Positions 45,147-53,507 of a DNA stretch of 64,000 nt are shown here, in pieces. A program made the translations under genes and the position numbers. The notes under the pieces were generated by a model that saw only the letters and a program-made list of their open reading frames with translations, had not been told where the DNA came from and searched no databases. This DNA is from Rhodospirillaceae bacterium (GTDB taxonomy: Bacteria; Pseudomonadota; Alphaproteobacteria; Reyranellales; Reyranellaceae): assembly GCA_009772935.1 (NCBI GenBank), contig WOUR01000020.1, positions 124,001 through 188,000 on the forward strand, given 5' to 3'. How positions within the stretch are numbered: the first letter of the stretch is position 1; every line of letters begins with the position of its first letter.

Positions 45147-45929
45147 ATGAGCCGCCGGGCGCGGGCACTGCCCGGCGCAGGGAGCGCGGCGATGCTGCTG
45201 GCGATGGCGCTGTCGCCGGCCGCGGCGCAGCAGAACGTCGCCAACAATCCGCTGACCGACATCCCGGCGATCCAGGTGCAGAACTACCTGCAGCCGGTGA
45301 TGAGCGGCCGGCCGGGCAGCGGCGCCGACCAGCCCTTCGTGCGCGGCATCCTCCCGCACGACACGTTCGGCTGGCCGCAGCTCATGCGCGCCTCGCTGGC
45401 CACCGGCACGACGGTGTGGGGACCGGCCGGCACCGAGAGCGGCCTGGGCGACCTCACGCTGTTCGACGTGCCGCTCTTCCAGCTCGCCAATGCCAAGTTG
45501 GGCATCGGGCCACTGCTCATCCTGCCGACCGCCACCAGCCCGGCGCTGGGCGAGCGCAAGTGGCAGGCCGGCGTGCAGGGCGTCGTGAGCGCACCCTACG
45601 ACTGGGGCCTCCTTGCGGCGCTGGTCGCCTACCAGCAGGCCTTCGACGGCAGCGCGCGGTCGCTCACCGTCCAGCCGTTCCTGTTCTACAATCTCAGCGA
45701 CGGCTTCTACCTGCGCTCGAGCGGCATCACGACCATCGACTTCGGCCGCCAACGGGCGGTCGTGCCGGTCGGACTGGGCCTCGGCCGGGTCTCGCGCCTG
45801 AACGACGGCAACGTGCTGAACCTCTATCTCGAGCCGCAATACTCGGTGGTGCAGAGCGGCATCGGACAGCCGGTTTTCCAGGTCTTCGCCGGCTTCAACA
45901 TCCAGTTCCCGCCGGGCCGCGCGCCCTGA
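45147..45929 (+). CDS. Exported beta-barrel-like protein
   Basis: Protein of 260 aa with a signal peptide (AAMLLAMALSPAAAQ). The mature part has repeated amphipathic beta strands (LLILPTATSPALGE, PFLFYNLSDGFYLRSS, VVPVGLGLGRVSRLNDG, LNLYLEPQYSVVQ) and ends in a strand with terminal aromatic content (QVFAGFNIQF), as in outer-membrane porin-like or neuromedin-U-named proteins of alphaproteobacteria. ATG at 45147. Possibly co-transcribed with the two hydrolases upstream. Confidence 0.7.
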   Translation: MSRRARALPGAGSAAMLLAMALSPAAAQQNVANNPLTDIPAIQVQNYLQPVMSGRPGSGADQPFVRGILPHDTFGWPQLMRASLATGTTVWGPAGTESGLGDLTLFDVPLFQLANAKLGIGPLLILPTATSPALGERKWQAGVQGVVSAPYDWGLLAALVAYQQAFDGSARSLTVQPFLFYNLSDGFYLRSSGITTIDFGRQRAVVPVGLGLGRVSRLNDGNVLNLYLEPQYSVVQSGIGQPVFQVFAGFNIQFPPGRAP

Positions 45930-45935
45930 GCACCT

Positions 45936-45985
45936 ACCTCATCCTTATGAGGAGCGGCCGCAGGCCGCGTCTCGAAGGATGAGGT
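45936..45985. repeat. Palindromic repeat family A, single unit
   Basis: ACCTCATCC to GGATGAGGT palindrome with a GGCCGCAGGCCGCG loop region, between convergent genes. Same family as 39203-39249. Confidence 0.85.
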
Positions 45986-46017
45986 TAAGTGCTTGAATAG
46001 ATTCAGTTCATTTCCCG

Positions 46018-47304
46018 TCAGCCCATCACCCAGCGCGGCAGGCCGAGGGCGATGTCGGGGAAGGCCATCAGCAGAAGGATCAGCGCGAGCATCGCGGCCA
46101 CGAACGGCAGGGCGCCGCGGATCACGTCGGCGATCGCGCCGCCGGTACGCAGGCTCTGCACGACGTAGAGGTTGAGGCCGACCGGCGGCGTCACCAGTGC
46201 CGCCTCGATCAGGATGGTCAGCACGATCCCCCACCAGATCGGATCCCAGCCCAGCCCGACCACGATCGGGAACACGAAAGGCGTGGTGAGGATCATCATG
46301 GAGATCGTCTCCATGAAGCAGCCGAGGATCAGGTAGAAGACGATCAGCAACAGCATGGTGCCGACCTTGCCCAGCCCGAGCGCCTCGATCGCCTTGGCCA
46401 CGCCGTCGGTCACGCCGATATTGGCCAGCACGAAGTTCAGGAACTGCGCGGCGATGATGATCAGCATGATCATCGCCGTCGTGCGCATCGTGCCCTCGAA
46501 CACCGCCTTGATCATCGGCCAGGACAGCGCGCGCTCCCACGCCGCCAGCACCAGCGCCGCGAAGACGCCCATCGACGCGGCTTCGGTGGGCGTGGCCCAG
46601 CCGGCATAGATCGAGCCCACGACGACGCCGAAGATGAACAGCGGCGCGCCCAGATCCTTCAGGCTGCGCAGCCGGTCGCGCCAGCTGCTCTCGACCGGCG
46701 TGCCGCCCTTGGCCGGCCAGACCAGGCAGTAGACCAGGATGATCGCCATGAAGAAGCCGGTGAGCAGCAGGCCCGGGATCATGCCCGCCAAGTAGAGCCG
46801 CGGCACCGAGGTCTGGGTCAGCAGACCGTAGAGGATGAAGTTGATCGATGGCGGAATGAGGATGCCGAGCGTGCCGCCGGCCGCCAGCGTGCCGAGGAAC
46901 AGCGGCTCGTCGTAGCGCCGGATCTTGACCTGCGGCAGGGCCACTACGCCGACCGTGGCGGCGGTGGCGACGCTCGAGCCCGAGGTCGCCGCGAACATGG
47001 CGCAGGTGCCGATGTTGGCGTGCATCAGGCCGCCCGGCAGCCAGGAGAGCCAGGTCGCGATCGCGGCATAGACGCGATGGGCGATGCCCGAGCGCAGCAG
47101 GATCTCGCCCAGCATCACGAACATCGGGATGGCGATCAGGATGTATTCGGAACTGGCGTTCCACACGATGTCGCCCATCGCGAGATAGAGCGGAATCGAC
47201 GAGAAGAACTGGTTGAGCGCGAGGCCCAGCACGCCCATGACGGCGGCGACCGGCACGCTGACCGCCAGCAGGGCGACGAGGAGAAGGAGCGCGGTGCCGA
47301 GCAT
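46018..47304 (-). CDS. dctM: TRAP transporter large permease (DctM)
   Basis: Inner-membrane subunit of 428 aa with about 12 helices. Typical segments are IPMFVMLGEILLRSG, FAATSGSSVATAATVG, GGTLGILIPPSINFILYG and TPPVGLNLYVVQ. Forms the transport channel with DctQ and receives substrate from DctP. Starts 3 nt after the DctQ stop. Substrate, probably an organic acid, is not predictable. Confidence 0.95.
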   Translation of the reverse strand: MLGTALLLLVALLAVSVPVAAVMGVLGLALNQFFSSIPLYLAMGDIVWNASSEYILIAIPMFVMLGEILLRSGIAHRVYAAIATWLSWLPGGLMHANIGTCAMFAATSGSSVATAATVGVVALPQVKIRRYDEPLFLGTLAAGGTLGILIPPSINFILYGLLTQTSVPRLYLAGMIPGLLLTGFFMAIILVYCLVWPAKGGTPVESSWRDRLRSLKDLGAPLFIFGVVVGSIYAGWATPTEAASMGVFAALVLAAWERALSWPMIKAVFEGTMRTTAMIMLIIIAAQFLNFVLANIGVTDGVAKAIEALGLGKVGTMLLLIVFYLILGCFMETISMMILTTPFVFPIVVGLGWDPIWWGIVLTILIEAALVTPPVGLNLYVVQSLRTGGAIADVIRGALPFVAAMLALILLLMAFPDIALGLPRWVMG

Positions 47305-47306
47305 GT

Positions 47307-47906
47307 CTACCTCTTCGTCGCCGTGTCGGGCGTCGCGATTCCCAGCGAGCCCAGCTCGCCCTTCACTTCCTCGTCCTGCGACGCCACGCCGATGGTCGCC
47401 GCGACGGTGCCGAAGTCGCCGCGCACCAGCGCCAGCAGGCTGCGCAGGAAGGCAAGCACGGTGACGGCGAGGAACAGCACGAAGCCCGCGAACCACGGCG
47501 CCTGCGGCCAGGCGAGCGGAATGCGCAGCGGCGTGTTGGAACGGTTTCCACCCGTCAGGTTGTCGAGGAAGATCTCACCGGCGCGGTCGACGATCGCCAG
47601 GACCAGGATCGCGAGACCCACGATCGCCAGCAGGTCGAAGAGTGCCCGGACCCGCGGCCCGAGCTGCCCATAGAGCACGTCGATGCGGACATGGCCGCGC
47701 GTCACCAGCACGTGCGCCAGCGACCACGAGGTGCCGACCGCGAACAGGTAGGCCGCGATCTCGTCGGAACCGGAGAAGGCGAAGGCCAGCAGCTTGCGGC
47801 TGATCACCTCGACCGAGACCACGACCGCCGCCAGCAGGATCATGGCGCCGCCGGCCCACGCCCCCCAGAGGGCGAGGGCCGACGCGCCGCGCCACAGACG
47901 TTCCAT
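47307..47906 (-). CDS. dctQ: TRAP transporter small permease (DctQ)
   Basis: Small membrane subunit of 199 aa with four predicted helices. The family signature around residues 45-75 reads FSGSDEIAAYLFAVGTSWSLAHVLVTRGHVRIDVLY. A charged C-terminal tail follows. Lies between dctP and dctM, all on the minus strand. Confidence 0.92.
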   Translation of the reverse strand: MERLWRGASALALWGAWAGGAMILLAAVVVSVEVISRKLLAFAFSGSDEIAAYLFAVGTSWSLAHVLVTRGHVRIDVLYGQLGPRVRALFDLLAIVGLAILVLAIVDRAGEIFLDNLTGGNRSNTPLRIPLAWPQAPWFAGFVLFLAVTVLAFLRSLLALVRGDFGTVAATIGVASQDEEVKGELGSLGIATPDTATKR

Positions 47907-47943
47907 CTATTCCCCTCCCCGAAGGGCGGTCGCGAGGCGACGC

Positions 47944-49026
47944 TCAGTTCGCCTTGGCGACGAGGCCGTAGCGCTTGCCGACCATCTCGGTCCACTTGGC
48001 GGCGCACTCCGCGCCGCAGCGCTTGGCCCATTCGGGCAGCACGACGTCGTTCAGCGCCTTCTTGACCAGGGCGCGGTCGGCGTCGGTCGGCATCACCAGC
48101 TTCAGCTTGGCCGGCGGGCCGACCGAGCACGGGCCGTTGCCGGTGTCGCAGGCGATGCCTTCCTTGGTATCGGACTCGACGCTGGCCCAGGCCGCCTCTT
48201 CGAGCTTCTTGAACTGCGCCGTCATGAAGTCCTGGGTCGGCTTGGAGAGCTTGTTCCAGCTGTTCAGGTTTATGGAGACGAAGCCCGCGGTGTAGCCCAG
48301 CGACACGTCGACGACGGTCTTCACCACCTCCGGCCACTTGGCCTGGTAGCCCGGCAGCGTGCCGGTGATGCCGCAGTCGACGACGCCCTTCTCCAGCGCC
48401 GGCACGACCTCGCCGAACGGGATGGTGACGGCCGAGCCGCCCAGCGCCTTCACGAGGTCGGACTGTGAGACGCCCTGCACCCGGACCTTCTTGCCCTTGA
48501 TGTCGGCCAGGCTGGAGATCTCGTCGCGGCAGAAGAAGACCTGCTGCGGGAAGGCGAAGGTCGACACGATCATCGAGCCGAACTTGTCGCGCATCACCTT
48601 CTGCATCTCGGGCATCCAGGCGCTCAGGATCTCGCGCTGCTGGGCGACGCTCTGCGCCACGCCCGAAATGTCCGAGCCCTCGAAGATCGCGGCGCCGTCG
48701 TCGACGTAGATCGGCAGCGCATGCGCCACGTCGTAGACGCCGGTCTTCAGCAGGCGCAGCACCTCGGTGCCCTTGAGGTTGAGCTCGGTGATCGACTTGA
48801 TGTTGCCGGTGAGCTTGCCGCCCGAGGCCGCGCCGAGCTGCTCGCTCCAGAACGGCTGTTCGACCTTCTTGTTGATGTTGAGGAAGTTCCACGTGCCGAT
48901 GACGTTGAACTTCTTGCTGTCGAGCTGCGCCGGCGCGGCCGTCTGCGCCGAGGCGATGCCCGTGGCGATACCCGTGCCGCCGACAGCCAACGCTGCCGCC
49001 ATCCCGAGAAGTGCGGTGAATTTCAT
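47944..49026 (-). CDS. dctP: TRAP transporter substrate-binding protein (DctP)
   Basis: Periplasmic binding protein, 360 aa, signal peptide ALAVGGTGIATGIASAQ. The fold signature KGKKVRVQGVSQSDLVKALGGSAVTIPFGEVVPALEKGVVDCGITG is clear. Delivers substrate to DctQM. The first gene of the TRAP operon. Extra cysteines near the C-terminus (CDTGNGPCSVG, CGAEC) may form disulfides. Confidence 0.95.
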   Translation of the reverse strand: MKFTALLGMAAALAVGGTGIATGIASAQTAAPAQLDSKKFNVIGTWNFLNINKKVEQPFWSEQLGAASGGKLTGNIKSITELNLKGTEVLRLLKTGVYDVAHALPIYVDDGAAIFEGSDISGVAQSVAQQREILSAWMPEMQKVMRDKFGSMIVSTFAFPQQVFFCRDEISSLADIKGKKVRVQGVSQSDLVKALGGSAVTIPFGEVVPALEKGVVDCGITGTLPGYQAKWPEVVKTVVDVSLGYTAGFVSINLNSWNKLSKPTQDFMTAQFKKLEEAAWASVESDTKEGIACDTGNGPCSVGPPAKLKLVMPTDADRALVKKALNDVVLPEWAKRCGAECAAKWTEMVGKRYGLVAKAN

Positions 49027-49187
49027 CTGTCGCTCCCTGTTCCGCGCCTGTGACCCCTGCGCAGTTGCCGCGACTGTCGTTCAATTCGCCCGGGGTGGCA
49101 AGAGCACGGCCGGCGGGGGCTGCTTGCGCGCGGGGCCGGGCCTATCGACTATGGTCCCATCGAATAAGTAAGAACGAGAGGAAACGA

Positions 49188-50156
49188 ATGCCCAACCTGC
49201 TCTGTGTCGGCACGGCCGGCATGTCGGTGTGGTTCAGCCGCGACGACGGCGAGACCTGGATCCGGCCCTATATCGAATCCGGCCTCTATCTCGAGGCGCG
49301 CGTGTGGGCGCTGTCGGCGCACCCGCAGCGGCCGGGCGAAGTGCTGGCCGGCACGGACTCCGGGCTCTACCGCTGGAACGAGACCGACCAGAAATGGACG
49401 CACCTGCCCTCGGTGCTCGACGATTACGACATCTGGGCGATGGCGCAGGCGCCGGACGATCCCGACCTCATCGTGGTCGGCACCCAGCCCGCCGCCATCT
49501 TCGTCTCGACCGACGGCGGCAAAAGCTTCAGCCAGGCGCAAGGCACCTTTGCCGACGCCTGCATCTTCGTCGGCAAGCCGCGGGTGACTCAAATCATCTT
49601 CGATCCGGTCGACCGCGATACGCTGTGGGCCGGCGTCGAGATCGACGGCGTGCACCGCTCGACCGATCGCGGCCGCAGCTGGAAGAAGGTCGGCCAGGGC
49701 ATCAACTCCGAGGACATCCACGGACTCGCGGTGATCCGCAACGGATCGAAGCTGGTCTACGCCACGACCAACCGCGGCCTGAACCTGAGCCGCGACAATG
49801 GCGAGACCTTCGCCTTCCAGGAACTCGACTCGCCCTGGCAGTACACCCGCACCATCGTGCCCCGCGCCGACGGCGACGCGACGGTGTTCCTGACCAACGG
49901 CAACGGCCCGCCGGGCTCGACCGGAAGGCTGCTGCGCAGCAACGACCACGGCGCCCACTGGCAGGACGCGAAGCTGCCAGGCGAGCTCAACTCGACGCCG
50001 TGGACCGTGGCGACGCACCCTTCGAACCCGAAGCTGATCTTCGTCTGCTCCAACCTCGGCCAGCTCTTCCGCTCGACCGACGGCGGCGAGACCTGGACCA
50101 GGCTCCCGCGCGAATTCGGCGAGGTGCGCAGCACGATCTGGCAGCCGTTGCCTTGA
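49188..50156 (+). CDS. BNR-repeat (sialidase/photosynthesis-stability-like) beta-propeller protein
   Basis: Protein of 322 aa built of repeated Asp-box motifs: SRDDGETWIRP, STDGGKSFSQAQ, STDRGRSWKKV, SRDNGETFAF, RSNDHGAHWQD, RSTDGGETWTRL. These predict a beta-propeller. No signal peptide. GAGAGGAAACG precedes the ATG at 49188. Divergent from the TRAP operon (162-nt gap). Enzymatic residues of sialidases are not obvious, so a binding or unknown role is as likely. Confidence 0.82.
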   Translation: MPNLLCVGTAGMSVWFSRDDGETWIRPYIESGLYLEARVWALSAHPQRPGEVLAGTDSGLYRWNETDQKWTHLPSVLDDYDIWAMAQAPDDPDLIVVGTQPAAIFVSTDGGKSFSQAQGTFADACIFVGKPRVTQIIFDPVDRDTLWAGVEIDGVHRSTDRGRSWKKVGQGINSEDIHGLAVIRNGSKLVYATTNRGLNLSRDNGETFAFQELDSPWQYTRTIVPRADGDATVFLTNGNGPPGSTGRLLRSNDHGAHWQDAKLPGELNSTPWTVATHPSNPKLIFVCSNLGQLFRSTDGGETWTRLPREFGEVRSTIWQPLP

Positions 50157-50214
50157 ATTTCCCCGCTTCGAGCCCCACCCCCACCTCGTCCAAAGGAGGG
50201 CGCCAACCCCCACC

Positions 50215-50356
50215 ACCTCATCCTGAGGAAGCCGCGAACCACCACCACCTCATCCTGAGGAGGCCGCAAAACGGCCGTCTCGAAGGATGGGCAACAGGCG
50301 AAGTGCGCGTGCCCACCCTTCGAGACGCTCACTGCGTTCGCTCCTCTGGGTGAGGT
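50215..50356. repeat. Composite palindromic element, family A (REPIN-like)
   Basis: A half unit (50215-50236), a unit (50246-50289) and an inverted unit (50311-50356) joined by a spacer GGCAACAGGCGAAGTGCGCG(TGCC). The spacer is found in reverse complement at 57520-57629. Lies downstream of the BNR gene. Confidence 0.8.
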
Positions 50357-50401
50357 CCCTGTTGGGGTTTATTGGTATGAATGGATACCTCTCGAAGCTG
50401 A

Positions 50402-50420
50402 CGCGCAATATTATTGCGCG
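50402..50420. promoter_or_regulatory. Perfect 19-bp palindrome upstream of the MBL gene
   Basis: CGCGCAATA-T-TATTGCGCG, 9-bp arms around a central T, 126 nt before the MBL-fold start. Looks like a regulator binding site; which protein is unknown. Confidence 0.5.
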
Positions 50421-50446
50421 AACAATCGCCGCGGCCCCCAATCCGA

Positions 50447-50516
50447 GGGGGTGCGACATTCATTTCGACTGTTTCGTTTATTTCGGTTGTTTCGTTTATT
50501 CGCCGAAAATTCGACG
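50447..50516. repeat. Dispersed element with four 9-bp units, copy 2
   Basis: On the minus strand, after CGGCG come AATAAACGA, AACAACCGA, AATAAACGA, AACAGTCGA. Flanked by GGGGG-TGCGACA and TTCGACG as in copy 1 at 7647-7724. Ends 29 nt before the MBL start. Confidence 0.7.
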
Positions 50517-50545
50517 TTTCAAACGGCCCGCGAAAGGACACCCCG

Positions 50546-51262
50546 ATGAGAACCACCATAGCCGAAATCGCCCCCAGCATCTATCGGCTCTCGACCTTCG
50601 TGCCCAGCGTGGGGCCGACCGGCTTCACCTTCAACCAGTTCCTGATCGACGCCGACGAGCCGCTGCTCTTCCACTACGGCCAACGCAGCCTCTTCCCGCT
50701 GATCGTCGAGGCGGTGAAGACCGTGATCCCGCTGACGAAGCTGCGCTGGACGACCTGTTCCCATGTCGAGGGCGACGAAAGCGGCGCGCTCAACCAGTGG
50801 CTCGCCGCCGCGCCCAACGCCCAGCCGGCGCACGGCCTGACCGGCTGCAACATCTGGCTGAGCGACATGGCCGACCGCCCGCCGCGCGCGCTGAAGGACA
50901 ACGAGGGGCTCGACCTCGGCGGCAAGCGGGTGCGCTGGCTCGACACGCCGCACGTGCCGCACAACTGGGACGCCGGCCTGATCTACGAGGAGACGACCGG
51001 CACGCTGTTCAGCAGCGACCTCTTCACCCAGACCGGCCCCGCCGATGCCACCACCGAAAGCGACATCGTCGCCCCCGCCATCGCGGTCGCCGAGCGCCTG
51101 CCCTTCATGCCGCCGACGCCGATGGCCGAGCCGACGTTACGACGGCTGGCCGCGCTGAAGCCGACGACGATCGCGCTGATGCACGGGCCGACATTCAAGG
51201 GCGATGGGGCGGCGGCGTTGGAGGGGTTGGCGGAGCATTACGGTCGAGCCACGTCAAATTAG
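50546..51262 (+). CDS. MBL-fold metallohydrolase with an HxExD diiron-type motif
   Basis: Protein of 238 aa. Instead of HxHxDH the site reads SHVEGDESGAL, the HxExD form found in flavodiiron proteins and other oxygen-binding diiron MBL proteins. Further ligand candidates are DTPHVPHNWD, SSDLFTQ and LMHGPT. No flavodoxin domain is fused. AAAGGA lies before the ATG at 50546. Possibly an oxygen- or NO-sensing/reducing protein, or a hydrolase with an altered site. Confidence 0.8.
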   Translation: MRTTIAEIAPSIYRLSTFVPSVGPTGFTFNQFLIDADEPLLFHYGQRSLFPLIVEAVKTVIPLTKLRWTTCSHVEGDESGALNQWLAAAPNAQPAHGLTGCNIWLSDMADRPPRALKDNEGLDLGGKRVRWLDTPHVPHNWDAGLIYEETTGTLFSSDLFTQTGPADATTESDIVAPAIAVAERLPFMPPTPMAEPTLRRLAALKPTTIALMHGPTFKGDGAAALEGLAEHYGRATSN

Positions 51263-51332
51263 CGAGCATCTCGCCCCTGAGGACTTCGTGTCTCCAGTGC
51301 GCTGTGCAGCGCTATAAACAGTAGTTGCCGGG

Positions 51333-52469
51333 TCAATACACCAGCAAGCCGCAATACCTAGGAGCTACATTAGCCCATACGGTAGCAAAACCTCTGCTCA
51401 CATAGACCCAACGATGCCGGCTCGCTAGGATACCCTTGCGCGCCATGTTGGAGAGTTGGGCATTCAGGGCATCGGGGCTGCTCGTCAAAGCCTGCAGGAT
51501 CGTTATTTGAGCCAGACGATTCAGGAGCTGGATCGGCTTTGCGACAGCTTCGATGAGGGCCAGCTCGGCAGACGATGGATCCACTCGATGCATCTGCACC
51601 AGACGATCGGGAAACTGGAGTTTTGCATCGCCACGTCGAACCCGCGACATGTAGCCATATACGATCGAGCGAAACTCTTCCTGGTTCTCGGTCTTGAGCT
51701 TGCGAGCTTCGTCTCGCCCGTCCGCAATGAAACGGCGCGTGAACATGCCCGGACTGCCGAATGGATTCTGATGGCCTCTGGCGACCGCAAGCAGGTCCAC
51801 CAGCGAATAGAGGTCCCACAGACGATTCTGGATCGGCGTTGCCGTCAGCATGAGAACAAAGCGGAATCGGCGCGCTTCCAGGGCCTTGCGGAATCGCTTC
51901 GCGACCTCGGGCGCTTTTTCCACGCCATGGAGATTTCTGAATTTATGCGCTTCATCGAGGATCAACATCTGGAAGCGATCCTCGGGAATCTCGTCAAGAT
52001 ACAGGCGAGCTGAGTTGTAGGTGGTGATGACGGCGCCGCAGTCGGGTGGATTTGCCGTCTTCAATTCCCTGCCTATCGCAATCTGCGCGGGCACGTCGAA
52101 CTTGGACTGCAGCTCATCCATCCATTGCGGCCCCAGCAGCTTGGGACAGACGATCAGGATCCTGCACACGCGCGCACGCGCAATAAGCTCACTTGCGATG
52201 AGGCCCGCGCTGACGGTCTTACCCAGGCCGACGTCATCCGCCAACAAGGTCACCGGCAAGCGCCGACAGAACGTGATCAGGTTCGTGACTTGATGGTGGT
52301 AGGGGCTGAGACGGTCGCGCCATCTCTGTGTCGATTTGAAATCGTCCGGGCCGTCGATGACGATTGGGTCGGTCAAATCCCATTCGAGACCGGCTCGATA
52401 TACCCGGTATTCTTCAGCCGTCTTGTGGCGTCGAAGAATTCTCGATTGAAACTCCGACGCTATGGCCAT
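51333..52469 (-). pseudogene. Truncated SNF2/DEAD-box helicase
   Basis: Only the first RecA-like domain of a SNF2-type helicase: Walker A LLADDVGLGKT, DEAH in MLILDEAHKFRNLHG, motif III LMLTATPIQN, then LYSLVDLLA. The C-terminal helicase domain (motifs IV-VI) is absent. The last 30 residues after NMARKG do not resemble the family, so the frame probably runs into foreign or altered sequence. Base composition is clearly less GC-rich than the flanks. The 315-nt gap upstream (52470-52784) shows no clear gene. Likely a decayed horizontally acquired gene. Confidence 0.7.
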
Positions 52470-52784
52470 CCCCAGATCTCAGCGTATCCGCCTTGGAAAA
52501 TCGACCCTAGGGCCGCTGGCGATTGCGCACAAGGCATCGCAACCACCGCCCCTGCGCCCCGCCCGCGCGAGACGGCCGCGGCCCGCTGCATTGCCCCTTC
52601 CCCGTGCGCTACGGGCCGCCTCCAACTGTCTCCGGCGCATGCCCGATGAGCGGCGAGAGGCGTCTCGGCAGGGACGGATCCCGCGCCCGGCACCGACGCG
52701 GCATGATCGCCTGCCGTGTGGCCTCGGCGCGGCGCGTCGCCTATTCTCCGCGCGATTTCAGAATCCCAGAGAAACGGAGACACC
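52470..52784. other. Gap between the helicase remnant and rraA
   Basis: No coding sequence with family similarity or any RNA was recognised in these 315 bases. The last 40 bases hold the rraA ribosome site (GGAG, six bases before GTG 52785). Confidence 0.5.
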
Positions 52785-53492
52785 GTGCAGACGACGCCGC
52801 TTTCGAAAGAGCTCCACGACACCCTGTCGAAGATCACCACCGCCAGCATCACGACGATCCTGCTGAAGAAGGGGCTGCGCAACGTCTGGATGCGCGGCAC
52901 GCGGCCGATCAAGCCGGGCCAGGGCCGCCTCGTGGGACGTGCCTTCACCCTGCGCTTCGTGCCGGCCCGCGAGGATCTCGCCACGCCGGCCAGCTGGTCG
53001 TCGCCGATCTCGACCCGCGCCGCCATCGAGGCGATGCCCGAGGGCGCGATCGTCGTGGCCGATGCGATGGGCGTCACCGACGCCGGCATCTTCGGCGACA
53101 TCCTGTGCGCGCGCATGGTGAAGAAGAACGTCGCCGGCCTGATCACCGACGGCGTGGTGCGCGACATCGCGGGCGTGCTGGGCACCGGCCTGCCGGTCTG
53201 GTGCCAGGGCGCCGCGGCGCCTCCGTCGGTCGCCGGCCTGACCTTCGTGAGCTGGCAGGAGCCGATCGGCTGCGGCGGCGTGGCGGTGTTCCCCGACGAC
53301 GTGGTGGTGGTCGACGACGATGGCGCCGTGCTGATCCCGCAGGCGCTGGTCGAAGCGGTCGCCCAGGAAGGCACCGAGCAGGAGCGGCTGGAAGGCTGGA
53401 TCATGTCGGAAGTCGAGCGCGGCGTGCCGCTGCCCGGCCTCTATCCGCCGAACGACGAAGCCAAGGCGCGCTACGCCGCGACGAAGAAGTAG
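52785..53492 (+). CDS. RraA-like family protein (ribonuclease regulator/HMG aldolase type)
   Basis: Protein of 235 aa in the RraA/aldolase superfamily: ASITTILLKKGLRNVWM, GRAFTLRFVPAREDL, GDILCARMVKKNVAGLITDGVVRD and FPDDVVVVDDDGAVLIP are family features, with the Asp/Arg of the GxxxTDGxVRD site present. Members include RNase E inhibitors and 4-hydroxy-4-methyl-2-oxoglutarate aldolases; the aldolase-like motif is retained, so either is possible. GTG start at 52785. Confidence 0.85.
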   Translation: MQTTPLSKELHDTLSKITTASITTILLKKGLRNVWMRGTRPIKPGQGRLVGRAFTLRFVPAREDLATPASWSSPISTRAAIEAMPEGAIVVADAMGVTDAGIFGDILCARMVKKNVAGLITDGVVRDIAGVLGTGLPVWCQGAAAPPSVAGLTFVSWQEPIGCGGVAVFPDDVVVVDDDGAVLIPQALVEAVAQEGTEQERLEGWIMSEVERGVPLPGLYPPNDEAKARYAATKK

Positions 53493-53507
53493 GCGGTCAC
53501 CGCCCGG

